DNA of 64,000 bases, taken from NCBI RefSeq assembly GCF_037038585.1, contig NC_092521.1:55292398-55356397 (forward strand), read 5' to 3'. This stretch comes from Patagioenas fasciata. Lineage: Eukaryota > Chordata > Aves > Columbiformes > Columbidae. The position numbers and the translations under genes were made by a program. Positions 38,701 through 50,700 of the stretch are shown one piece after another (within the stretch, counting starts at the first letter, position 1; the number at the start of each line of letters is the position of its first letter). Under the pieces are notes generated by a model, which saw only the letters and a list, made by a program, of their open reading frames with translations, searched no databases and had not been told where the DNA came from.

Positions 38701-41700
38701 GAAACCACTCTTAAATATCTTAGGCACAAGCCCTTATTGAAGCAATACCCTGGGAGAACCAGCGTACCTCCTGGCTGCCTTCAGTCAGCTGGGAGAAACT
38801 GGAAATTCCTGTGGCTGCTTCTGACAGGGAGCTGCGTCCTGGGTGCTCACTCAGCCCCCTCTTGAGGCATTAAATCAACTTTCAGGGAGCCACTTGTAAC
38901 ATTGCAAGCCTTTGGAAATGCTGATTGGTGTTGGGTTTAAAAACTGATAGGAAACACCTAAGTTAGTTGAAGAACCTTAATACACAGTATGGAGAACAGA
39001 TAATTTCTGATTCATATGGATAATGGATATAATATTTTATTTATTTCATGTAAGGAAACTTGCAATTGTAGGCAGAGTAGAGGTGGAACCAGAATTGCCA
39101 TTTTGGGGGAATAAACAAGCAAACATCACTTCTGCAGAATGACAATAATGCAGCAGAAAATGGAGATCAAAAGCATTTTCATCATAGTCTTAGTGGGAGC
39201 AAATGCTCAGCGTGCTTCCTGAAGGAGACCCTGGGGAGGGGTACGTGTGTCTCCAGCAGCTCTCACTGTGGAAAATGCACATTGTACTTCACTACAAAAG
39301 GACAGAGCTTCTTAATCCTTTAATCTTGTTTTTCCTTTTCCCTGTTTTTTGGGTAGGGAAAACCTTAAACTGGCCGCACACTTAATAAAATCCCCCTACT
39401 TTTCTGTGCCTAAGTACTGGTCTCTGCAGACCCAGTGTCATTGTGTTTGTGTGCTATTAGACAAGCTGTTCCTCAGTGTCGTTTTCCCTCCACCCCACTG
39501 TTTTCCCATTTTCACTTTTTTCCCCGTGTCTCAGTTATCCCCCCATCAGATATAAATGGTTGCTGTGGACTTCAGGATTTAAATGCAGACAATTATGTTG
39601 TTGTTAACAAAGATTCCCTCCCCTAAGAGGAGTCTCTTCACAAGTTAGTTAATGATGTTTTTATTAGCATATAGTTTGGTTCATGGTGCCCTAAGTAGCT
39701 TCTAATTACGATGCTTTCTCTGAATACCTTGGGTGGCTGCCAGCTTTCCATTTTGCCAGCTGAGAAATATTGTAGCAAATAGTTAGGGAGCCTGAGGGCC
39801 GTGTTTCTAGGGCAGGAAAATTTATCTCTGTCCTTTTTAAATTTACTGTGGTGAACTCCAGGATTTTTAACTTTGTTTAATAGAAGGAGCTTCAATTTCT
39901 TGAGCCCAATTTAAACCTTGATGTGCATTACCTTGAGTTGTGGTTTTTGTTTGTTTGTTTGTTTGTTTAAACTGCTCCATTTCCAGGAAAAGGCTGACTG
40001 ATGAGATATCGACAGCACTTTATAGGCCTCTCTTTTCTGAGTGACGGTAGTCGTCCTGGTGATTCAGAGTCAGTGTCACAAGGTAGGGGTGAAAATGCTC
40101 CTTAAGAGGAGGACTTGTCCTTGCTGCAGTCTCACCTGGGACGTTTACACTAAGCTGAGCAACCTTATCACTGAGCCTGTGGATGCTTCCTCTGAAACCG
40201 GACTATCCTGGGAGGAATTAACACCTACTGTCGATGACTTAAATTACTTCTGCAGTCAAGATGCGGCCTGGATCTTGCTCTACAGGTGGTTTTGTGCATA
40301 TGGTGTAAGGACTTCCCAACAGTGAGGTACTGCTTGCAGGCTGTAAAGGACAGCCGCGATTTGGTAGTGTGTGCATCTGTGAGACCACAAGTGGCATTGG
40401 AGCTAGCAGTGAATATGTTATTTTTACTATTTTTAGAGTGAAGTTAAACCGTGATAAATCATTTAAGAGATGCATGTGAATGTGTTTTTTTCTTAAGCAT
40501 CAACAAACTTGTAGCGTGTGTAGCTTGACAGTGAGCTGTGGTTTAGGTGTAGGGTCATTTGCATCCTTTGTTTAATGATTGTGAACTTCAGAAGGGCTAA
40601 GCGCAGGTCACATCTGTGATATTGCAAAAGTTTGTTTTCTGCCTGTTTAAAATACCTTCAAAAGATTATCCTGAAATGTTGGAATTTTTCCCTCTTCACT
40701 TGAATTCTTACACATTTGAGAAAAATGTTCTTTCTTAGATACATATATCTTCTTCAGTTTAACTAGCAAAAATACCTGCAGGCCAGAGACAGCCAGATCT
40801 TTCCTGATTTATTCAGCTTGTGAATCCTGAGAACTGGGATCTCAGCTTTCAATCATGGAGGGGAAAACTACTCAAGGTTATAACATGCTAAATGGTATCT
40901 GATAGTGGCTTTCATGCATAACATTTTTCCATTTGCTCATTGCCAGCTGAGAATGTCAGGAATTTTGTATCCCTCCTTGTGCTACTTCTTGTGTGAGAAG
41001 CTTATGTTTCAGGATAATCTGTTTGACGCTTCTGGTTTTTGCCTTTGCTTCTGTCCACACCTCAGATTTTCTGTTAGTTGGCAGCCACTGCCTTGAAGGT
41101 GAGAGGAATGGGGTGTTTAAATGCCCAGACTTTGGCAAGTAGAGGAGTCGATACTATTCATAGAACCATAAAATCATACAATAGTTTGGCTTGGAAGGGA
41201 CCTTCAAAGGTCATCTAGCCCAACCCCCTTGCAGTGAACAGGGGTATCTTCAACTAGATCAGATTGCTCAGAGTCTTATGCACTAAAGCCTTGAACGTCT
41301 CCAGAGATGGGGGATCTACCACCTCTCTGGGCAACCTGTGCCAGTATTTTACCAGCCTCATTGTAAAAAGTTTCTTTTCTCATGTCTAACCCGAATCTCC
41401 TTCATTCATCATGCATGGACTGCTTCAGTGAGCTTGTTCAATGCAGATGCAGTGATGGCAACCTCTCACTCTTCCCATGTGGATGCTTACCTGATCCATG
41501 GAGGCAGTTAAGGTGGCTCTCCTAAAGAGGCTGGTAGTAATGTGTTTCTCGCACTGGTCTGCAATGCTCTTCACCACAAGAACCTCAGCACTTTGGGTTG
41601 TAGCAATAGAGATCAAAGCGTGAGGAGGAATGTGCTTCAGGTGGTTTTGGGGACAGGACTGAAGTGGTTTGTGGGGGTGATGTGGCAGTAAGGGCTGAGG

Positions 41701-44700
41701 GCAGGAGAAACAGGGCACCCAAAATCACCTGCAGAGGGGCTGGGAGCATGCTGCTGAGTGAGGGGACAGAGGGACGTGAAGGTCCTAGTCTAGAAACGTG
41801 GATGTGTGTGACAGGAAGGGGAAGGAGGTTGCAGAGCTCTGTCACTACTCGCACACATAAGCAGCTAGCAGAGAGCCAGAAGCTGTGGCTGTCCTTACCA
41901 TTAATGGCACCCAGATAAAGAAAGGGTAAGGATCTCTGCCCTTGAGAGGAGCCAAGTGGTTTGGTCTTGACCACTCAGGTGCAATGTACATAGTCAGAGA
42001 AGAGCTTCTCAAGAACGGGAATGAAATCTGGTCAAATGATTGTGGCTGCCGGGAAGCAGACCTTGCGCTGCTATGCACCTGCAGGTGCTTGAAAAGGCAC
42101 CGTATGGAAAAATCTTAGCTGAATTCAGTTCTTGATGTGAGAAGGTGCGTAACACTTGCTGAGCACTGGTCTGGTTCTGCTTACTCTGTGCATCCTTACT
42201 CTTCCCAGCCATGCTTGTAGGCAGCATTGTAATCCTTTTGCAGCAAGAACAAATTATGCTCTTTACAGTCTAGCATAGTAAAAGCAACCCAGTAGAGGGG
42301 CTGTGGGGATTTTTTTGGTCTTTTTTTTTTTTTTTTTTGTTTTGTTTTGTTTTGTTTTCGGCTTTTTTTCCTTTTGGCTTTGCAATTTGGAAGAGACAGC
42401 CCTGCTGTGGCAGTAGGCCAGTGCTGGGGTGTAGCACTACAGGATGGTGCAAAGAGCTGCAGGCATGAATTAGTGTTCCCTGGTGTGCCTGGCAGATTGA
42501 ACGAATCCAGACTGGCTTCAGCAGCATTTAACAGCCTCTATATAAATAGGCAGGAATTGTAGGTTTTTATTTCCATATTTATTTGGCCTCTGCTTTGCTT
42601 TCTAAACCAGTATTGCATCAGACGTGATTAAGAGACTTTCACTGCCACAGCTTGGGTGTGATTTATGTTGTGTTCCCTCGAATTTGTTTTTTTCTTCTAA
42701 ACGTTGTGATATGGCTACTGTGTTTTTTTTTCTTCCCCATTCTGTACATTAGTACAGAGGAAATGTGAAAAGCGTTACCTATGACCAAGTACACCCTTCC
42801 ATGAGATACACAGGAAACAGAAAACAAAATGTTGGAGAGATTTTAAATTGGTGGTAAATTCCTTAATGGCTGGTTGGTTCCATTTTTCTGCCGCTTGCAA
42901 GGGCAAAGCTTCTGTTGACTTCAGTGAGCTGGCCAAAACAGGGGTTGCAGAATCCCAATTCTGGTTATGCTGAGCTTGCATTTGCGCCAATTAGGACTGA
43001 ATTTTTCCTCTGTGCTTCAGGGCTGCGCAGCTGCAAAGGATGGGCAGCTTTTATTTGGATCCTGAGAGAAAAAGAGGACCTGCTTTCAGAGGAAGTTTCA
43101 TAAGCCATATGTGGCCTCACTTCTTCCTTTGTGGCAGAGATGATGAACCACAAGTGCAAAGTGGACATGTTGGTAGAGGAGCAGGAGTACAAAGGTGCTC
43201 TGCACCTGGTTAGCATTGCACCAGTACTTTTGTGACTCTGTAGGTATATAGGACATGGTGTGGCACGCTCTGAGGAAGAGAGCCTTAAAAGTCTTCATGA
43301 AGCTACACAAGTAATTACTTTTGGTTTTTTGGCACGTCTTTGCTAAAATAAGTTTCTTATTTATATTTTGAATGACCCCTTTGGCATGGCTGTTGCTGTT
43401 GAATTGGAAAATGTGCCCCTACAACTTAACTATTGCATTGTATGGGTTAATGGCCTCAGCCTCACAAGTTGTTATCAATGCCAGAAAAGCAGAACAGGTT
43501 CATGGGTGGTGAAAGTGAGTCAGTATCTGCAAACAGTTGAACTTTTTGTGGATACTGAATGGGAGGCACAGGACTGAAAGGAGGTTATAGCACCGAGGGT
43601 GTCTGTCTCCCAAGTAACAAGCAACAGGATGAGAGGAGATGGCCTCAGGTTGCACTGGAGAAGGTTCAGATTGGATATTAGGAAAAATTTCTTCACCTAA
43701 AGGGTTGTAAAGCACTGGAACAGGCTGCCCAGGAAGCAGTTGAGTCACCATCCCTGGAAGTGTTTGAAAGACATGTAGATGTGGCACTTAGAGACATGGT
43801 TTAGAGGTGGACTTGGCAGTGCTAAGTAATGGTTGGACTTGATGGTCTTAAAGGTATTTTTCAACTAAAATGATTCCATGACTTCTAATTTTCCACAGTA
43901 GGTGAGCTGTTAATGACAATTTACTTGTGATACAAAGATGGAAGGTTTTCCCAGTGACTAGAAGGACATGGTGGAAGATGGTAGAATAAAAGAAGGAAAT
44001 TATGGGGATGAAAATCAGTAGTATAAGTAGCAAGTCCCTGTACCTTTAGACTCCCAGCAAAAGTGTATGCTGTAAAGTTGTGATTTTTTTTTTTTTTTAA
44101 CTGAGAAGGAAAGCCAACTGTGAATGTACTTACTGGTTAAAGAATGATCATGTGTGTATGATGCAGCTGTGAGAAATGTGTTAGATGTTAGGGGAAGTGG
44201 AGTTAATGCTGCTTCATGTCTAGAGCACTGCATACAAACCTGGTCACCTGCAGTCAGGAAAGAAGAACTGAAGCTGGACAAGGTGCAGGGAAAGGCAATT
44301 AGACCCTGCTTTCTCCTTGCTACCGTATCTTCAGTCTGGAAGAGCCTGGTTTAGCAAACTGGCAAAGTTAAGACTGAAAGACTGCTCTATATCCATATTT
44401 CAGCTCAAAGCAAGCATTGATGCTTGAATTTTAGTAGCTCAGGGTGCAATTAAGTTACAAATAATTCAGTCTTTAGGAATTCAGAATTGTATTAACTGTC
44501 AAATTAATGTGATCCCTGTAGGAGTCACATGGAAAAAAATGGGTGATTTTAGGCTGGACTTTGATCAGCTTTTTAAATGGGTTAGTCGTGTGGTTACTCA
44601 TGATGCTTGGAGCTGACAGATGGTTGTTTGGGGTCTTTATTTCCCTTTTTGCCCAAGGTGATATGAGGTGCTGCTGGCTGCAGATAAGGGTGACATCTGC

Positions 44701-47700
44701 TAGAGCTCCATGCTTGGTTGTGGGTTACAGAGAGGCTGACATCCTTGGCAAGGTGGGCTTGTAACCTGGGTGTCCCTGTGACAGGGCCCTGGGGGTGGCC
44801 GCCTGAGGGCTTTGGGTGGCCCTTCTGGAGAAGCAGAGTTGTCCTCATGCCCAATCTCAAGCTGCTCCTGTTTCTGCTAATTTTCTTGGGAATTACTGGG
44901 TACAGAAATACTGAGCTATAAAATTGAGGTTATAGACATGGTAATTTATAATGCAGAAGGTAGTCCTGTGAGATTTAATTTTGTGAGCTGCGTTTTTGTG
45001 TGTCGCTGTTTTGGGCGTCTGTCCCACATTTGGTCCTTGGCAGATGAAAAATGTGCGCATTAGTATTTTGTATCCGTTTAATTAATTTTGCATGACTCTC
45101 TTTTTCCAGGTAATTAGGCCAGGAAAAGGTTCAAGAGGAGTTTGCTTTTGGGCACTGATTTAAAAGAAAAAAAAAAGGCATCAACTAAACATAATTATTT
45201 GCATAATATTTTTCCTAGTATGTTTGTGATATTGGAAAATCCATGCTCATAAACCACCTTTTTAAAAGTCTGTTATTAGATCATGGAACTTAGAGTTATA
45301 GTTTTGCAACCCCTCTTGATACATTCATTGTTGCAGAGAGTCTTTTTCTCTTTTCTTGTGGACAATAGTGATTTCTTATGATTGGGACATAGTGTGTCAT
45401 CATGTTTGTTTATTAGACTGTACAGAAGAATGACAAAGGAGCTTTAATTTTGGTTTTATTTGATATTCTGTACTGTGGTAACTCACAGTAGTTGTTACAA
45501 GTGTACTTTCAATTGTTCCTGAACAATTTCGAAGTACTTCTTTTTCCTCATAGACCATAGGAAATTGCATTAAGATGCATTGTAATCTCACTTTGGTAGC
45601 TTTGTCCAATGTAAAATATGAAATCTTGAGTGTCAGGTTTATCCAAACAGGAATATAAACTTAGATGCCAGATGAAATCTATCACTTGACATTTAAAAAA
45701 AAAAAAAATCCTGAAGCTACATGCCCAAATATGGTTGAAGTATTTTCTCCTTTTAAAATGCCTTATAGCTGGAATATTACTATAGAATCATGAAAGAAGT
45801 AACTGTCCTGTCAGCTGAGTAAGTAAATATTAATAGATTTTCAGCAGAGTAGGGAGGTCATACTTGCTTGTTAACAACTACTGAACCTGAGTGCCTTTCA
45901 GAGGCCGTTTTCTCTCTGAGCCTAGCTTGCTGTGATCTTGCCCTCCCTCTTTCCAAGCTTGTGAGGAATCAGAGTATTTAAGTAGATTATTTTCTATTAA
46001 ATAGCAGAGGAACTGCGTTCCTCCTGCATGCTGCGCCTCTGGTCACCACTTTTTATATTTCTTGACACAAGGAGCAAGTCATACATAGTTTGATGTAGTT
46101 TGGTGTTTCTGTTATTAAAAAGCAACATGCTGTTGAAGTGATTAATTAATATCCCCAAATATTTAAAACGAAGTTTTCTTTGTTTCTGCATTTTACCTGC
46201 ACTGATTTAAAAGGATTGTTGCTTTCGTTGTAGGAAAAAGAGTTAAACTGACAGTGGCAGTAGACTGTACCAGCAGAGATGTGCATGGAGTTGTTCTGCA
46301 GGCGCAGACCTATTTGAATATCAAATCAACCAATGTGAATCTGGCTTCTAGTGGTCTCGTCCTTCCTCCTTTTATTCCAGCCATGCTTCCCCACCTCTTC
46401 CTTTTGACCAAGCTTGGTGCATATCTGATGCACAAGCTGGTTTAGGAATCCTGCTAAAATTAATCCTTTCCAAAAAAACAGTAGCTAGCATCCTGGTTCC
46501 ATTAAAATATACTTGTCTGGGATTCAGTGGCAGAGGTCTGCTTTTCTGTTTACCCTTTTTTAAATTATTATTTTTATTTTTACTTTCTGACCCTAACACT
46601 GGCAATATTCTTCAGCGAAACAGCTATTATGGCAAGTGTTCTTGTCACCTGGTCAAAAGAAAAGGGAGAGAAATTCCCAGGATGTCATATAGCATTTCAG
46701 TGTGCTTTCTGGGCCAGTGTTGGAGGAATTTGAAGCATGTGAGTTGACCTGTGTGGTTCCTGTGAAGTGTGATTGCTGTTATCTGAGAGCTCTTTGTAAT
46801 TCATGAATGCCTCATAATCTAGATAAAAACCAAATCAGCATGTGTGATGGGTATGTAGTTTTTTTTTTTCCCCTGGGAGTTTACAAACTGGGAGGGATGT
46901 GCATATACCATGAAAGGTCAGATCTACCCTCCGCAGATAAGGTCCCTGATTTCTAGGGTACTTCAACAACAACACACTGTAAATTTCTGTCATCATATGG
47001 AAGCCTAGAAATTCTGGAAAGCATTTATTGCATTAAACATGCAAGTAATAAAAGCCACACACTAAAAGCCTGGAAGATGCATGTCTACCCAACTCCCTTA
47101 GGATGCTGGCTGATCCCTTTTCTTCAGACCTTACTTCTCAAATGATTCCTCTTTCTTTTCTCATCCTCCTTCCTGCTGTTTTCTCCTATTAATGAGCTTT
47201 CCCACCTGCCTTGCTCCCTTGACCATCTGTCACTGCTGCTGTGCATCCTTACTGTTCTAAGAAAAAGCACCAGTCTTGAGCTGGAGTGTGTGATCTTTGA
47301 TAAACAGCTTACAAAACAGCAAATGAACCAATATTACAAATAACTCACTTTATACATCACATGTGAATCAGCACGACATATGGAGGCTGCTAGGTCTTTA
47401 AGTACGGTTCTGAGAAAAACTGCATCATCCAGTAAATCTGCAGAAGTTTGCGATGTAACACATGGATCTGTGCATGTTCACTGGGCAGTGAGGTTCATAC
47501 CCTGCCCTCATAATGTATTTTATTTAGAAGCTGACCTCAGTTATTTGCTTCAGCTTAATATGAAGCTTTCACAGATGACTCTACAAATAAAAAAGTGTGA
47601 AATGACTGTGTGAGTGCCGCAAGACTGAATGTATATTCTGAGAAAGATTATTTTTTGTTTTCTTAAGACTAAGTTTAGTTGAATCAGCAGAAAGGCTTTT

Positions 47701-50700
47701 TGACTTCCTTTCTCTGTGCAATTATAAACTGAAGTTCTAAATCAGCTCCTTAGTCATGGTAAATTATGAAAATTATACTGTTCATTGGCAAGCTCTTGTT
47801 ATAATAAACAAATTTTTTTGTTGTTTTTGTTTTTTTCATAAAGGATGTTTCCCTTGAAACAAAAAGCTGAAGAGCAGCTTAAACTGCAAGAACCCATGTT
47901 TCTAAAAGTATCTGTCGTAGTATAGGATAACTAAACATGCCAGGTGTTTGGAGTTTTCTGACAAGCTAAGTCCATACAAGTGATTTGCGTTGTTTTATAA
48001 AAATTGAACCAAAGCTGAATCCAGTTTATTATGTCTACAAGGCAAAACATTACTGTTTGCCAGGGGAAGGGATGTATGTGCGGTCAGGTTAGGTAGGCTT
48101 CCAAGTGCAGGTGATCTTCACGTCAAAACTTGTCCTCGGAGTCCATGCCCTGTAATGGAAAAGACACATTGAACCACTCACTGAGTGCTGATGGAGTAAA
48201 TCCAGCAGGATGAAGCACGGCAGGAGATACAGGAGCTCTGCTTCCATGGGATTTAAGGGAAGTTAGAGGTGGGCAGCTACCAGATGCATCTGTTCTCTAT
48301 GAAATGAAAGAAAGGCAGTGGTCTTGCCATGGCGAGTCTTTGTGACCTGACAAAGTATGATAATTCTGAATTATTAATGAATTCTTTTTTTTTGGGGGGG
48401 TATGTTTTAACAGTTTCATTCCTTGGCTCCCATGTACTACAGAGGTTCAGCAGCAGCTGTGATAGTTTATGATATCACCAAGCAGGTAAGACCTTCTGTA
48501 TGCTTTTCACCTGTGTTAACTCCTCTGCTTGGGCCAGAGTAAAATTTACAGCTGCAGAAGTATTTATGTGTTAATTCCTGTTCATATCAGTGGGGCTCAT
48601 ATGCTTCAGTATTTTGGGTATATTTGCATGGAGGTGTTCCAGCTGCCTTAAAAACCTACACGTGAAGTCCAGCTTCTGTGTTGTTAAAACTTTGTTCAGA
48701 TGAAATGTTGGAGGTGGCATTTTGTAGAAGTTCCTTTGGCTTTCCTCTTGCTAAGTAGCCAGGATGATATCCTGCAATGGGCCCTCCCATCACCACCTGT
48801 GTTCTCTGTATAGATTGAATTTTTAGTACAAAAAGGAGCTAGCTGCTTCATCAAATGAACAGAAATTAGGTTATTTGTATATTACTGATTTAAAAATTAA
48901 TTATTTTTAACTAAGCATATGATCTTATGTTTGTAGTGTAGGGCTCTAGTCTTAACTTTGAAACCAGCAGTGAAAGAATAAGTCTCTGACTTTTGTCTCA
49001 ACATTATTCATTTGGAATGAAAATTGTGTTTTCAGATCCTAAACAGCTATTGCTGGTTTCTCAGGCAGAGGAGGTTCTAGCTGAATGCCTTTTCCACTGC
49101 TTTTGAAAGAAACCCCTGCTGATAAAGCTGAGTTAGAGGTGGTGTTCATGGATGGATGGTCATGACAATTCACTTGCATTTTATTCCTTTTCTGCCAATT
49201 GAATTATTTACTATGAGGTTGAGAGGGCTGAAGTGATTCTCCAGTGCATTAGTGTAATGATCTGTGGCTGATAATGGTGGCCACTGTTGCACAAAGAGGT
49301 ACTGTTCTCCTTTGCTAATTTGCCAAGAAAAGATGAAGAGTGAATCCTGCTGGATTGATACTTACTTTTAATTTTAAATGTCTTACAGTTGATCTTGTAA
49401 TGCATTGTAAGAATCTAATTTTGTTTCGCCAGCCTTTTTCCAAGCTCACAGAATAAAGAGGGCAAAATAAGAGAGGAAGATCAATGTGTATTTCTCTTTC
49501 TGATGCTTAATATTCAGCATTCACCATTAAAGTAGAATGGATAATTTTTCCCAATTGACTGATAGTGCTCTCCCTTCATTGATGCTGCTACAGCCATTGC
49601 TGATTTAGACACAACTCTTGGCCATTTCTGAAGGGGAAAAATTATTTATAATATATTTGGGAGCTCACTTTGAGTTTTAATAGTATTTTAAACCATGCAT
49701 TATAATTATAATTACAATCTCTAGGAACAAAAGTGATTTTAATGCTATTAGTTCATTAGCATAAAGAAACAGAAGATTTGCTATTAAAAAGTAGGTAGCA
49801 TCAGAAAGTTTGAAAGAGCAGCAGACGTTGTCAACCTTGACTTCAGCAAGACTTTTGACACCGTCTCTCACAACCTCCTCATACGCAAGCTCAAGAATTG
49901 TGGGCTGGATGAATGCGTGGTGAGATGGGTCATGAACTGGCTGGAGAGCAGAAGTCAGAGGGCTGTGATCAATGGTGCAGAGTCTGGTTGGAGGGCTGTA
50001 GTTAGTGGGGTTCCCCAGGAGTCAGTGACCTGGATGAAGAGACTGAGTGCACCTCAGCAAGTTTACTGATGATGCCAAACTGGGAGAAAGGGCCGACACA
50101 CCGGAAGGCTGTGCTGCCATTCAGTGAGATCTGGACAGGCTGGAGGACTGGGCAGAGAAGAACCTAATGAAGTTCAACAAGTGCAAGTGTAGGGTCCTTC
50201 ACCTGGAGAGGAATAACCCCAGGTACCAGTACAGGTTAAGGGTGGGCCTACTGGAAAGCAGCACTGCAGAGGACTCAGGAGTTTTGGTCGACAGCAGGTT
50301 GCCCAAGAAGGCCAATGGTATCCTGGGGTGCATTAAGAAGAGTGTGACCAGCAGGTTGAGGGAGGTTCTTCTCAAACTCTACTTTGCCCTGATGAGGCCA
50401 CCTCTGAAGTACTGCGTCCAGTTCTGGGCTCTCCACAGAATCACAGAATATTAGGGATCAGAAGGGATCTCAAAAGATCGTCTAGTCCAATTCCCCTACC
50501 AGAGCAGGAACACCTAGATGAGGTTACACAGGGATGTGTCCAGGTGGGTTTTGAATGTCTCCAGAGAAGGAGACTCCACAACCCCCCTGGGCAGCCTGTT
50601 ACAGTGTTCTGTCACCCTCACTGAGAAGAAGTTTTTTCTCAAATTTAAATGGAACCTCTTGTGTTCCAGTTTGCACCCATTGCCCCCTGTCTTATCAGTT

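Larger units (their letters stand above)
36133..48413 (+). other. RAB31 intron 3 (12.3 kb)
   Basis: From GTGAGT to TTTTAACAG. It contains CR1 pieces at 41157, 43600 and possibly 44190. It also has simple runs: CT at 37321-37334, GT at about 38374-38387, TTTG at 39944-39968, and poly-T/TTTTG at 42321-42358. No second gene is visible on either strand. The stretches 36133-41156 and 44320-48413 show nothing beyond unique sequence. Confidence 0.88.
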
